From Nonomuraea guangzhouensis (lineage in GTDB: Bacteria; Actinomycetota; Actinomycetes; Streptosporangiales; Streptosporangiaceae): a stretch of 38,029 nt of DNA. Where the stretch lies: contig NZ_JAHKRM010000059.1 of the NCBI RefSeq assembly GCF_019396345.1, positions 1 to 38,029 on the forward strand, given 5' to 3'. Positions 7,520 to 15,527 of this stretch are shown piece by piece. Both the position numbers and the translations under genes were made by a program. Under the pieces are notes generated by a model. The model saw only the letters and a list, made by a program, of their open reading frames with translations. It made no database searches and was not told where the DNA came from. Each line of letters opens with the position of its first letter. Positions within the stretch are counted from its first letter, which is position 1.

Positions 7520-8032
7520 ATGCCGAGCGTCTACTGCACGCAGTGCGGGCACGCCAACCCCGAGGATGCCCGTTTCTGTTCCCGTTGTGGGTCACCGCTG
7601 ACCAGACCGGAGGTCGCCGGGGACACCACATCGACGATCTCCGTCGCGGGAATCGAGGCGTACGAGGCTGAGACCGGTGACATGCTCCTCGCCGAGCGCG
7701 CGCTGGTGGAGCAGCTGCCGCCGGGCACGGCGTTGCTCACGGTGACCAGGGGGCCCAACCAGGGAAGCCGTTTCCGGCTCGACAAGGAGCTCACCACCAC
7801 GGGCCGACATCCCGAGAGCGACATCTTTCTCGACGACATCACGGTCTCCCGCCGGCACGTGGAGTTCTACCGCCTGCGTGGCGGTCAGTTCTCCGTGCGT
7901 GACGTCGGCAGCCTCAACGGCACCTACGTCAACAGGGAACGCATCGAGGAGGTGCCGCTGCACTCCGGTGACGAGGTGCAGATCGGCAAGTTCCGCCTTG
8001 TCTTCCTGATGCGGACCGCCGCCGGCGCATGA
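7520..8032 (+). CDS. garA: Zinc-ribbon/FHA domain protein, GarA/OdhI type
   Basis: The 170-residue protein has an N-terminal zinc ribbon (C6, C9, C20, C23 in CTQCG...FCSRCG) and a C-terminal FHA phosphopeptide-binding domain (about 80-165) with TGRHPESD, SRRHVEF and LNGTYVN. Between them lies DTTST (D35-S38), corresponding to the ETTS phosphorylation motif of GarA/OdhI. In those proteins phosphorylation by Ser/Thr kinases switches inhibition of 2-oxoglutarate dehydrogenase and control of glutamate metabolism. The position before ftsR and the DUF151 gene matches M. tuberculosis garA (Rv1827). ATG 7520 is chosen because the zinc ribbon starts there; AGGAGG lies 12 nt upstream. The zinc ribbon is an addition compared with mycobacterial GarA. 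Confidence 0.85.
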   Translation: MPSVYCTQCGHANPEDARFCSRCGSPLTRPEVAGDTTSTISVAGIEAYEAETGDMLLAERALVEQLPPGTALLTVTRGPNQGSRFRLDKELTTTGRHPESDIFLDDITVSRRHVEFYRLRGGQFSVRDVGSLNGTYVNRERIEEVPLHSGDEVQIGKFRLVFLMRTAAGA

Positions 8033-8066
8033 GCGAGCGCAGCGAGCGACTGGCGGAGGGCACTGC

Positions 8067-8729
8067 ATGAACGCGCAGGCGGCACGCTCGCACATGAGCA
8101 TCGGGGAGGTGCTCGCCATGCTCCAGGGCGAGTTCCCCGATGTGACCATCTCCAAGATCCGGTTCTTGGAGGGCGAGGGGCTCATCGAGCCGGAGCGCAG
8201 CCCGTCGGGTTACCGCAAGTTCACTCACCTGCACGTCGAGCAGCTCCGCTACATCCTCACCGAGCAGCGCGACCACTACCTGCCGCTGCGGGTGATCAAG
8301 GACAAGATGGCCGAGCACTTCGGCCGTCCGCGGGCCTTGACCGATCGGCCGGACCGGCAGGAAGTACGACTGAGCCGTGCCGAGCTGCTGGAGGCGGCCG
8401 GGCTCGACGAGGAGACGCTCGCCGAGCTCGAGGACTACGGGCTGCTCGCGGCGACGGCCAGGCGCTACGACGAGGAGGCGCTCAACGTGGCGCGCAGCGT
8501 CGGCGCCCTGGCCCGGTTCGGCCTGCGCGCCCGGCATCTACGCGCGGTCAAGGCCGCGGCCGAGCGCGAGTGCGGGCTGGTGGAGCAGACGATCGCGCCG
8601 ATACTCAAACGGCGCGCCCCAGGGGCCATCGGAGAGGCCGACGAGGCCGCCAGGGAGCTGTCGGCGTTGCTGCTCGACCTGCATGCCTCTCTCGTCCGTA
8701 CGGGCGTGCGGACCGTTCTAGGCCGATGA
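8067..8729 (+). CDS. ftsR: MerR-family regulator FtsR
   Basis: The 220-residue protein starts with a MerR winged helix (MSIGEVLAMLQ, ISKIRFLEGEGLI, SGYRKFTHLHVEQLRYI). It matches the FtsR/Rv1828 group, whose corynebacterial member activates ftsZ. The usual effector-binding domain of metal or drug MerR proteins is absent; instead there is a second helical region with EALNVARSVGALARFGL. GGAGGG lies 7 nt before the ATG. It follows the FHA gene by 34 nt, and the gap contains the palindromic GAGCGAGCGCAGCGAGCG. The garA-ftsR-DUF151-MerR order is conserved with M. tuberculosis Rv1827-Rv1830. Confidence 0.88.
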   Translation: MNAQAARSHMSIGEVLAMLQGEFPDVTISKIRFLEGEGLIEPERSPSGYRKFTHLHVEQLRYILTEQRDHYLPLRVIKDKMAEHFGRPRALTDRPDRQEVRLSRAELLEAAGLDEETLAELEDYGLLAATARRYDEEALNVARSVGALARFGLRARHLRAVKAAAERECGLVEQTIAPILKRRAPGAIGEADEAARELSALLLDLHASLVRTGVRTVLGR

Positions 8730-8826
8730 CCGGACCAGCGGGACATACAAGGCCCCTCGGGTGTTACGTTGAAATGCAGAAGCGGACCGGCCAAATAGCT
8801 GCGCCGGGGTCGCCGACCAGTCGAAT

Positions 8827-9309
8827 ATGGAGCAGCCCGTGTTGCAGATGGAGGTCGTGGGTGTTCGCGTAGAGATGCCCACAAATCAGCCGATCGTCTT
8901 GCTCAAGGAGGCACACGGGGAGAGGTTCCTGCCGATTTGGATTGGGATGACCGAAGCCACGGCCATCGCGCTGGCCCAAGCGGAGGAGCCTCCAGCCCGT
9001 CCACTCACGCACGACCTGTTCAGGGACGTGCTGAGCGCTCTTGGCGTGGGCCTGCGCGCGGTCAACATCGTTGCGCTGCGTGACGGGATCTTCTTCGCCG
9101 ACCTGGTGTTCTCCAACGGCGTAGAGGTGAGTGCGCGCCCGTCCGACTCGATCGCGCTCGCGCTCCGCACCGGTGCGCGTATCTTCGCCAGCGAAGAAGT
9201 CGTCCAGGAAGCCGGGGTGATCATCCCGGACGACCAGGAGGATGAGGTGGAGAAGTTCAGGGAGTTCCTTGACACGATCACCCCCGAAGACTTTGGCCGG
9301 GCGGGGTAG
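8827..9309 (+). CDS. Bifunctional nuclease (DUF151) family protein
   Basis: The 160-residue protein matches DUF151 along its length: ELD/EVVGVRVEMPTNQPIVLL at the N-terminus, LPIWIGMTEATAIALA, and DSIALALRTGARIF near the C-terminus. Plant and hyperthermophile relatives have reported nuclease activity; the actinobacterial function is unsettled. The orthologous position is Rv1829 of M. tuberculosis. The start is uncertain between ATG 8827 and the in-frame GTG 8839, since neither has a clear ribosome-binding site. The 97-bp gap after ftsR includes TTGAAA at 8769, which may be a -35, but no convincing -10 follows. Confidence 0.85.
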   Translation: MEQPVLQMEVVGVRVEMPTNQPIVLLKEAHGERFLPIWIGMTEATAIALAQAEEPPARPLTHDLFRDVLSALGVGLRAVNIVALRDGIFFADLVFSNGVEVSARPSDSIALALRTGARIFASEEVVQEAGVIIPDDQEDEVEKFREFLDTITPEDFGRAG

Positions 9310-9353
9310 GTATTTCAGTGCATTTAGGCTTCACGACGCGCCGAGCCGGATCG

Positions 9354-9382
9354 TTGACTGCGCATGGTCACGGTCCTACGGT
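9354..9382 (+). promoter_or_regulatory. Promoter for the second MerR gene
   Basis: TTGACT (9354-9359) and TACGGT (9377-9382) are spaced by 17 nt, a good match to actinobacterial housekeeping promoters. The leader to GTG 9458 would be about 70 nt. Confidence 0.65.
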
Positions 9383-9457
9383 GCAAGTGAAACCCGTGGT
9401 CGCGCTTTTACGAACCCCCAGATCAGGCCACGGGATGAGAGAAAGCCGGAGGTCCGC

Positions 9458-10078
9458 GTGGCGGTCAGCAGCGGCGAGGGAAAGACGACCGGCCAGGAAG
9501 ATCCGGTGCGGCGTGAGAGTGCGCGGCAGCGTGCCGGAGAGCAGGGTCTGCTCTTCGACGAGCAGCCCGCGTCGCTGCCGGCAGACATCGGATACCGTGG
9601 CCCGACGGCGTGCGCGGCGGCCGGCATCACCTACCGGCAGCTCGATTACTGGGCGCGCACGGAGCTGGTCCAGCCGACGATAAGAGCCGCGCACGGCTCG
9701 GGCTCGCAGCGGCTCTACAGCTTCCGCGACATCCTGGTGCTCAAGGTCGTCAAGCGGCTCCTCGACACCGGAGTCTCCCTCCAGCAGATCCGTACGGCCG
9801 TACAACATCTGCGTGACCGCGGGGTGGGCGACCTCGCGCAGATCACGCTCATGAGTGACGGAGTCAGCGTTTACGAGTGCACCTCGGCCGACGAGGTGAT
9901 CGATCTGCTCCAGGGCGGGCAGGGCGTGTTCGGCATCGCGCTCGGCCGGGTCTGGCGAGAGGTCGAGGGCTCCCTCGCGGAGCTGCCGGGGGAAAGGGCG
10001 GCGGTCGAGGACAGCGTCCCGGCCGACCACCCCGCTGACGAGCTGGCCCAGCGGCGGCGCGCGCGCCGCATAGGGTAG
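9458..10078 (+). CDS. MerR-family regulator (Rv1830-like)
   Basis: The 206-residue protein has an N-terminal disordered tail and then a MerR-type DNA-binding region (YRGPTACAAAGITYRQLDYW, LVQPTIRAAHGSGSQRLYSF). A coiled region follows (VVKRLLDTGVSLQQIRTAVQHL). It matches the Rv1830 group of mycobacteria, linked there to cell division and morphology. The C-terminal tail is acidic and ends in RRRARR. GTG 9458 is chosen because CGGAGG precedes it and upstream codons show no conservation. It lies directly upstream of the glycine riboswitch and gcvP. Confidence 0.85.
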   Translation: MAVSSGEGKTTGQEDPVRRESARQRAGEQGLLFDEQPASLPADIGYRGPTACAAAGITYRQLDYWARTELVQPTIRAAHGSGSQRLYSFRDILVLKVVKRLLDTGVSLQQIRTAVQHLRDRGVGDLAQITLMSDGVSVYECTSADEVIDLLQGGQGVFGIALGRVWREVEGSLAELPGERAAVEDSVPADHPADELAQRRRARRIG

Positions 10079-10117
10079 CAATTGGGTAGTAACCTGTAGA
10101 GCGCAAGGCTGATAACC

Positions 10118-10304
10118 CCATGCGGGAGAGTCCCCGGGCTGGTTCCCGGGGCGCCGAAGGAGCAACCTCCCCGGAATCTCTCAGGCACCTGTACCGCTCG
10201 GGGTAGGCAACTCTGGAAAGCAGGTGCGCCCGCCAGGCGCACCTCACCGACGGTGCAAGCCCACATGGGGTGAAGCTCTCAGGTCGCCATGACAGAGGGG
10301 GAGA
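10118..10304 (+). promoter_or_regulatory. Tandem glycine riboswitch
   Basis: Two glycine aptamers lie in series. The first has GCGGGAGAG (10122), GCGCCGAAGGAGCAA (10151), AATCTCTCAGG (10175) and CTCTGGA (10211). The second has a hairpin AGGTGCGCC/GGCGCACCT, CACCGACGGTGCAAG (10244), GTGAAGCTCTCAGG (10270) and ATGACAGAGGGGGA (10289). These match the conserved gcvT-type aptamer segments. The gcvP start is 57 nt downstream. Glycine binding is expected to turn on gcvP. I cannot decide from sequence whether control is at transcription or translation; no U-tract terminator lies between 10304 and 10348. Confidence 0.93.
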
Positions 10305-10360
10305 TCCGGCACTCGCCCGCGCCCTGGCGCCGGTCTCCATAGCCCTCGGGAGGCACCTTC

Positions 10361-13198
10361 ATGACCGATCTGGCAGCTCCGCCGTTCTCGACCCGGCACA
10401 TCGGCCCGTCCGAACCCGAGCAGCAGCGCATGCTCGAGGCCGTGGGTTTCGAGTCCGTGGCCGACCTGGTGGCGGTGGCCGTCCCGGAATCCATCAGGAT
10501 CAAGGACCGGCTCACCCTGCCCGACGCGGCCAGTGAGACCGAGGTCATCGCCGAGCTGCGGGCCATCGCGGACAGCAACCGGGTGCTCACCTCGATGATC
10601 GGCCTGGGCTACCACGACACGATCACCCCGGCGGTGATCCGCCGCAACCTGCTGGAGAACCCGGGCTGGTACACCGCCTACACCCCCTACCAGCCGGAGA
10701 TCTCGCAGGGCCGCCTGGAGGCGCTGCTCAACTTCCAGACCGTCGTCACCGACCTGACCGGCCTCGCCGTGGCGGGCGCCTCGCTGCTCGACGAGAGCAC
10801 GGCCGCCGCCGAGGCGATGACGCTGGCCCGGCGCGCGGGCAAGTCCAAGAGCCAGGTGTTCGTCGTCGACGCCGACGCGCTGCCCCAGACCAAGGCGGTG
10901 CTGGCCACCCGGGCCGAGCCGCTGGGCATCACGCTCGTGGAGGACTCGCTCGACGGCGAACTGCCCGAGTGCTTCGGCGTGCTCGTCCAGTACCCGGGCG
11001 CCTCCGGCCGGTTGCGCGACTTCCGCGCCGTGGCCGAGCGGGCGCACGCGGCCGGCGCGCTCGTCGTGGCCGCCGCCGACCTGCTCGCGCTCACCCTGGT
11101 CACCGCGCCCGGCGAGCTCGGCGCCGACATCGCGATCGGCTCCTCGCAGCGCTTCGGCGTGCCGTTCGGCTTCGGCGGGCCGCACGCCGCCTACATGTCC
11201 GTACGCGAGGGACTGCAGCGGCAGATGCCCGGCCGCCTCGTGGGCGTCTCCGTCGACGCCGACGGCGCGCCCGCCTACCGGCTGGCCCTGCAGACCCGCG
11301 AGCAGCACATCAGGCGCGAGAAGGCCACCAGCAACATCTGCACCGCGCAGGTCCTGCTCGCCGTCATCGCCGGCATGTACGCCGTCTACCACGGGCCCGA
11401 CGGGCTGCGCCGCATCGCCGCCCGCGTACACCGGCACGCCGCCGCGCTGGCCGAGTGCCTGCGCCGGGGCGGCGTCGAGGTCGTGCACCGCGAGTTCTTC
11501 GACACCGTGCTGGCCAGGGTGCCCGGCCGGGCCGCCGAGGTCGTCCGGCAGGCCGCCGAGCGCGGCGTCAACGTGTGGCAGGCCGACGCCGACCACGTCT
11601 CGGTGGCCTGCGACGAGAAGACCACGGCGGCCGACCTCGAACGGGTCGCCGCCGCCTTCGGCGCCAGTGGGCCGGTGGCCGATCTGCTCGCCGACGAGGG
11701 GCTGGACACGCTGCCCGGCGCGCTGACCCGCGAGTCCGGTTACCTCACCCACCCCGTCTTCCACAGCCACCACTCCGAGACCGCGATGCTGCGCTACCTG
11801 CGCAGGCTCCAGGACAAGGACATCGCGCTCGACCGCTCCATGATCCCGCTCGGCTCCTGCACGATGAAGCTGAACGCGACCACCGAGATGGAGCCGATCA
11901 CCTGGCCGGAGTTCGCCGGGATCCACCCCTACGCGCCCACCGCGCAGGCCGAGGGCTACCGCCACCTCATCGAGACCCTGGAGGAGTTGCTGGCCGAGGT
12001 GACCGGCTACGACGCGGTCTCCCTCCAGCCGAACGCCGGCTCCCAGGGCGAGTTCGCCGGGCTGCTCGCGATCCGGGCCTACCACCGCGACCACGGCGAC
12101 GAGCACCGCGACATCTGCCTCATCCCGGCCTCCGCGCACGGCACGAACGCGGCCAGCGCCGTCATGGCCGGCATGCGCGTCGTGGTCGTGGCCTGCGACG
12201 CCGAGGGCAACGTGGACCTGGCCGACCTCGACACCAAGATCGACAAGCACCGTGACCAGCTGGCCGCGATCATGGTCACCTACCCGTCGACGCACGGCGT
12301 CTTCGAGGAGACGATCACCGAGGTCTGCGCCAAGGTGCACGACGCCGGCGGCCAGGTGTACGTCGACGGGGCCAACCTCAACGCGCTGGTCGGGCTGGCC
12401 AAGCCGGGCGAGTTCGGCGCCGACGTCTCCCACCTCAACCTGCACAAGACGTTCTGCATCCCGCACGGCGGCGGCGGCCCCGGCGTCGGCCCGGTCGCGG
12501 TCCGCGGCCACCTCGCCGCCTACCTGCCCGGCCACCCGCTGCGCTCCGGCTCGCCCGTCGGCGCGGTCTCCGCGGCCCCCTACGGCTCGGCGGGCATCCT
12601 GCCGATCTCCTGGGCGTACATCAGGATGATGGGCGGCGACGGCCTGGCCGCGGCCACCGAGCAGGCGATCCTGTCGGCCAACTACCTGGCGCGGCGGCTG
12701 GCCCCGCACTACCCGGTGCTCTACACCGGGCGCGGCGGGCTGGTGGCCCACGAGTGCATCGTCGACCTGCGGCAGATCACCAAGGAGACCGGCGTCACGG
12801 TCGACGACGTGGCCAAGCGGCTCATCGACTACGGCTTCCACGCGCCGACCATGTCGTTCCCGGTCGCCGGCACGCTGATGATCGAGCCGACCGAGAGCGA
12901 GGATCTGGCCGAGCTCGACCGGTTCGTGGACGCGATGGTCGCCATCAGGGGCGAGATCGCGCGGGTCGCGTCGGGCGACTACGACCGCGCCGACAACCCG
13001 CTGCGCAACGCCCCGCACACCGCCGAGGCCGTCGCGGCCGACGAGTGGAGCCACCCCTACAGCCGTACCGAGGCGGCCTACCCCCTGCCGTCGCTGCGGG
13101 AAGGCAAGTACTGGGTGCCGGTGCGGCGCATCGACCAGGCCTACGGTGACCGCAACCTGGTCTGCTCGTGCCCGCCGCTGGAGGCGTACGAGGACTGA
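10361..13198 (+). CDS. gcvP: Glycine dehydrogenase (decarboxylating), P-protein
   Basis: The 945-residue protein is the full-length single-chain P-protein of the glycine cleavage system. It decarboxylates glycine with pyridoxal phosphate and loads aminomethyl onto lipoyl-GcvH. The PLP lysine is K696 in HLNLHKTFCIPHGGGGPG. FSTRHIGPS at the N-terminus and LGSCTMKLNA at the start of the second half are typical. ATG 10361 has GGGAGG 7 nt upstream. The gene is directly controlled by the glycine riboswitch. gcvT and gcvH are not in the window. A strong hairpin follows the stop. Confidence 0.97.
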   Translation: MTDLAAPPFSTRHIGPSEPEQQRMLEAVGFESVADLVAVAVPESIRIKDRLTLPDAASETEVIAELRAIADSNRVLTSMIGLGYHDTITPAVIRRNLLENPGWYTAYTPYQPEISQGRLEALLNFQTVVTDLTGLAVAGASLLDESTAAAEAMTLARRAGKSKSQVFVVDADALPQTKAVLATRAEPLGITLVEDSLDGELPECFGVLVQYPGASGRLRDFRAVAERAHAAGALVVAAADLLALTLVTAPGELGADIAIGSSQRFGVPFGFGGPHAAYMSVREGLQRQMPGRLVGVSVDADGAPAYRLALQTREQHIRREKATSNICTAQVLLAVIAGMYAVYHGPDGLRRIAARVHRHAAALAECLRRGGVEVVHREFFDTVLARVPGRAAEVVRQAAERGVNVWQADADHVSVACDEKTTAADLERVAAAFGASGPVADLLADEGLDTLPGALTRESGYLTHPVFHSHHSETAMLRYLRRLQDKDIALDRSMIPLGSCTMKLNATTEMEPITWPEFAGIHPYAPTAQAEGYRHLIETLEELLAEVTGYDAVSLQPNAGSQGEFAGLLAIRAYHRDHGDEHRDICLIPASAHGTNAASAVMAGMRVVVVACDAEGNVDLADLDTKIDKHRDQLAAIMVTYPSTHGVFEETITEVCAKVHDAGGQVYVDGANLNALVGLAKPGEFGADVSHLNLHKTFCIPHGGGGPGVGPVAVRGHLAAYLPGHPLRSGSPVGAVSAAPYGSAGILPISWAYIRMMGGDGLAAATEQAILSANYLARRLAPHYPVLYTGRGGLVAHECIVDLRQITKETGVTVDDVAKRLIDYGFHAPTMSFPVAGTLMIEPTESEDLAELDRFVDAMVAIRGEIARVASGDYDRADNPLRNAPHTAEAVAADEWSHPYSRTEAAYPLPSLREGKYWVPVRRIDQAYGDRNLVCSCPPLEAYED

Positions 13199-13213
13199 CC
13201 GGGTGTGAGCGTC

Positions 13214-13255
13214 CGTGGCCCTCTCCACCGCTGCGCAGCAGTGGAGAGGGCCACG
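13214..13255 (+). terminator. Hairpin terminator after gcvP
   Basis: A 15-bp perfect stem CGTGGCCCTCTCCAC (13214-13228) pairs with 13241-13255. The 12-nt loop itself contains the palindrome GCTGCGCAGC. There is no T-run, which is usual for high-GC actinobacteria. Confidence 0.8.
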
Positions 13256-13371
13256 CTCGTTCGTCGGTGTCCGGAGTTTTCCTCCCTTGTCACCCACCCA
13301 AGGTGGCCGCTGAGAAGACATGATCACCGGAAGTCGTTAGGCTCGGTCCGACCGTCGCCTAAGGAGCTCTC

Positions 13372-14169
13372 TTGACGTTCTCAGAGCTGCAGGTTCCGCC
13401 TCTGGACACCGCCCGCCGCCTGGCCGAGGAGGGTGACCTCGACGGCGCGGTGGCCATACTCACCGAGCTGGTCGCCGACCCCGACGGGCCCGACCGGGCG
13501 CAGGCCGCCGTGGGCCTCGCCGTGGTGCTCGACGAGCGGGGCGACCACGAGGCGGCCCGGGCGGCCGCCAGGGTGGCGCTGGCCACCGGGCATCCGGAGT
13601 TCGCCGCGCAGGCGGCCTGTCACCTCGCACAGGGCTTCGAGCGGGAGGGCAGGGCCGAGCAGGCCAGGGGAGCGTGGCAGGCCGTCCTGGGCGTCGGCAC
13701 GGCCGCCTACGTCCCGCTGGCGCGTCTGGCCCTGGCCCGGCTGGCCGTGCAGGCGGGCGACTACGACGGGGCGGAGGACGAGCTGCGGGCCGCCCTGGCC
13801 GTCGCCGGGCCGGACGTGGCCGCGCACGCCGCGCAGCAGCTTGCCGACCTGCTGCTGGAGCGCGGGGAGCCGGGAGAGGCGGCTGAGGTGCTGCTGGAGG
13901 CGCTCGAGGTGGCCCCTGAGGACGAGGTGGCCCGGCTGCGGGTGCAGCTCGGCATAGCGCACCTGGAGCTCGCCTGCGCGGAGTTCGCGGGGGCGGTGGA
14001 GGACGGCGGTGACGCGCCGACGAGCGCTCTGGCCATCGAGCTGCTGGCCAGGACCCTGCCGCTGCGTGGCCGCGCCGACGACGCGGACCGCGTCTGGACG
14101 TACGGGCTGGAGCACGCGGACGAGACGCTGGCGGCAGAGGTGCGGCTACGTTACGACCGCGACGCCTGA
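13372..14169 (+). CDS. Tetratricopeptide-repeat-like protein
   Basis: The 265-residue soluble protein consists almost entirely of Ala/Leu-rich helical pairs of TPR type (for example AARVALATGHPEFAAQAACHLAQ and similar blocks up to residue 250). No catalytic motif is seen, so it is probably a protein-binding scaffold. The start is TTG 13372: AAGGAG lies 5 nt upstream and there is no in-frame ATG close by. TAGGCT at 13338-13343 could be its -10, with a weak AAGACA 17 nt further upstream. Its last 13 codons plus stop are repeated in frame directly after the stop. Confidence 0.75.
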   Translation: MTFSELQVPPLDTARRLAEEGDLDGAVAILTELVADPDGPDRAQAAVGLAVVLDERGDHEAARAAARVALATGHPEFAAQAACHLAQGFEREGRAEQARGAWQAVLGVGTAAYVPLARLALARLAVQAGDYDGAEDELRAALAVAGPDVAAHAAQQLADLLLERGEPGEAAEVLLEALEVAPEDEVARLRVQLGIAHLELACAEFAGAVEDGGDAPTSALAIELLARTLPLRGRADDADRVWTYGLEHADETLAAEVRLRYDRDA

Positions 14170-14213
14170 CCTGTGGCAGAGGTGCGGCTGCGCTACGACC
14201 GCGACGCCTGACC
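14133..14213. repeat. 42-bp tandem duplication spanning the TPR gene stop codon
   Basis: Positions 14133-14171 and 14175-14213 are 39-bp copies with two differences and a period of 42 bp. The unit encodes AEVRLRYDRDA and a TGA stop. Because 42 is a multiple of 3, the second copy is in the same frame and would end in its own TGA at 14209-14211. Confidence 0.93.
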
Positions 14214-14223
14214 GGCGTGGTGG

Positions 14224-14589
14224 TCAGCCGCGGCGCATGATGGCGGCGGCCGCGGCGACGTTGATCAGGACGATGGCGAACCAGGTGATCACCAGGCCCA
14301 GCCCGCCGGCTTCATGCACCGCGATGCCCGTCAGCGGGATGCCGATGCCCATCGACCCCAGCGCGATCGGGATCATCGCCGCGCCAGGGCTCTTGGACCT
14401 GCCCGGACCCGGACCCGGACCCGGACCGGCGCCGTGGGTGTGGAGCTCGGCGCGCACCCGCGCCGCGATCGTGGCGTCGAGCCGCTCCACGAACGACTCG
14501 ACCAGGGCGGCTTCGTAGTCGGGGCCGAGGTCGCGGCGGGCGTCGAGCGTCGCCTGCAGGTCCTCGCGGATGGGGCGCATCTCTGGCAT
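14224..14589 (-). CDS. Small membrane protein of unknown function
   Basis: The 121-residue protein has an amphipathic N-terminal half (MRPIREDLQATLDARRDLG, then ESFVERLDATIAARV), as in a common actinobacterial family of small membrane proteins. A Gly-Pro linker encoded by CCGGAC hexamer repeats follows, and two transmembrane segments end the protein (about 78-97 and 100-118). ATG 14589 is chosen because homology-like sequence starts there and the extended frame upstream overlaps the divergent gene. I do not know its function. It is divergent from the hydrolase and convergent with the TPR gene. Confidence 0.7.
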   Translation of the reverse strand: MPEMRPIREDLQATLDARRDLGPDYEAALVESFVERLDATIAARVRAELHTHGAGPGPGPGPGRSKSPGAAMIPIALGSMGIGIPLTGIAVHEAGGLGLVITWFAIVLINVAAAAAIMRRG

Positions 14590-14658
14590 GAGGCCATCAT
14601 CGCGGCTGCACGGCACGCCGTCATCAACCCTGAGGTCTATGGCGAACTCATCCCCAGG

Positions 14659-14664
14659 TACGGT
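14659..14664 (+). promoter_or_regulatory. -10 element of a leaderless hydrolase promoter
   Basis: TACGGT ends 6 nt before ATG 14671 and no Shine-Dalgarno is present. No clear -35 is seen. Confidence 0.5.
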
Positions 14665-14670
14665 TCTGAC

Positions 14671-15261
14671 ATGCGGTTCATGACGCCGCGCGGTCCGGCG
14701 CTGGTCGAGTTCGACGAGGTGGAGCGGCCCCGGCTGCTGCTGGTGCTGACCCATGGCTCAGCCGGGGGAGTGGACGCGCCCGATCTGCTGGCGGTGCGCG
14801 ACGCCGCCCTGGGCGCGGGGGCCGTGGTGGCCAGGGTGACGCAACCGTTCCGGCTCGCCGGGGCGCGCGCGCCGGGCTCCGCCGCCCGGCAGGACGAGGC
14901 CTGGGAGGCCGTGCTGGGCGAGCTGCGGGCGCGGTGGCCGGGGCTGCCGCTGGTGCAGGGCGGCCGGAGCAACGGGGCCAGGGTGGCCTGCCGTACGGCC
15001 AAGGCGGTCGGCGCGGTCGCGGCGGTGGCGCTGGCGTTCCCGCTGCATCCGCCGGGCAGGCCCGAGAAGTCCAGGGCCGGGGAGTTGCGCGAGGCGGGCG
15101 TGGACGTGCTGGTGGTCAACGGGGACCGGGATCCGTTCGGCGTGCCCGACGCCGTCGACGCGGCCCGCCTCGTGGTGCTGCCGGGCGAGGGGCACGATCT
15201 GAAAAAGAACCCCGCCCGGGTGGGCGAGGTGGTCGCCGAGTGGATCGCCGGCTACGTGTGA
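14671..15261 (+). CDS. Alpha/beta hydrolase of the KANL3/Tex30-like type
   Basis: The 196-residue protein has the compact hydrolase fold of the dienelactone-hydrolase-like/Tex30 group. The nucleophile elbow GGRSNGAR places Ser at residue 100. VVNGDRDPFG supplies the acid (D152 or D154). GEGHDLKK supplies His175. LTHGSAGG near residue 28 is the oxyanion region. The start ATG 14671 coincides with the N-terminal conserved sequence and lies 6 nt after a -10 hexamer. The substrate is unknown; ester or thioester hydrolysis is plausible. Confidence 0.82.
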   Translation: MRFMTPRGPALVEFDEVERPRLLLVLTHGSAGGVDAPDLLAVRDAALGAGAVVARVTQPFRLAGARAPGSAARQDEAWEAVLGELRARWPGLPLVQGGRSNGARVACRTAKAVGAVAAVALAFPLHPPGRPEKSRAGELREAGVDVLVVNGDRDPFGVPDAVDAARLVVLPGEGHDLKKNPARVGEVVAEWIAGYV

Positions 15262-15281
15262 GCGGCGCGGCTCAGGGGATG

Positions 15282-15305
15282 CCTGGGAGCGGACCGCCGC
15301 TCAGG
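15282..15305. terminator. Possible bidirectional hairpin terminator
   Basis: GAGCGG-ACCG-CCGCTC (15287-15302), extended by CCT/AGG flanks, lies between the convergent hydrolase and DUF5999 genes. It has a 6-bp core stem and no T-run. Confidence 0.4.
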
Positions 15306-15329
15306 GGGCGCTTCGCGCGAGCGGGTGGC

Positions 15330-15527
15330 TCAGGCGGCGCCGACGAGCGGGTCCGGGCGGTGCGGAGCGATGGCGGTGCCGCCAGGCAGGAGCTCCCCGG
15401 TGTCCTCGAAAAGGACGACGCCGTTGCAGAGAAGGCTCCACCCCTGCTCGGGGTGGCAGGCGAGGGTACGTGCGGCCTCGCGGTCGGGCGCCTCGGCTGC
15501 CGGACAGGCCGGGTCGTGCGGGCACAT
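15330..15527 (-). CDS. DUF5999 family small protein
   Basis: The 65-residue protein matches the actinobacterial DUF5999 family: CPHDPACPAAEAPDREAA, HPEQGWSLLCNGVVLFEDTG and a C-terminal APHRP. A Cys-rich N-terminus (CPHDPAC) suggests metal or redox chemistry, but no function is established. ATG 15527 is chosen because GGAGG lies 7-8 nt upstream on the coding strand. The 200 bp between this gene and the TetR gene hold no further gene that I can support. Confidence 0.85.
   Translation of the reverse strand: MCPHDPACPAAEAPDREAARTLACHPEQGWSLLCNGVVLFEDTGELLPGGTAIAPHRPDPLVGAA

Noticed and set aside
10060..10112. A specific promoter for the glycine riboswitch/gcvP transcript
   Set aside because: TAACCT (10090) and other TA-rich hexamers are present, but no -35 at a proper distance could be found, so no position is claimed.
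10244..13327. A 1027-codon minus-strand open frame antisense to gcvP
   Set aside because: It mirrors the GC-rich gcvP codons and has no domain. Long antisense frames are expected at this GC content.
14396..14430. The CCGGAC hexamer repeat inside the small membrane protein gene as a separate element
   Set aside because: It simply encodes the Gly-Pro linker between the helical and membrane parts and is in frame.
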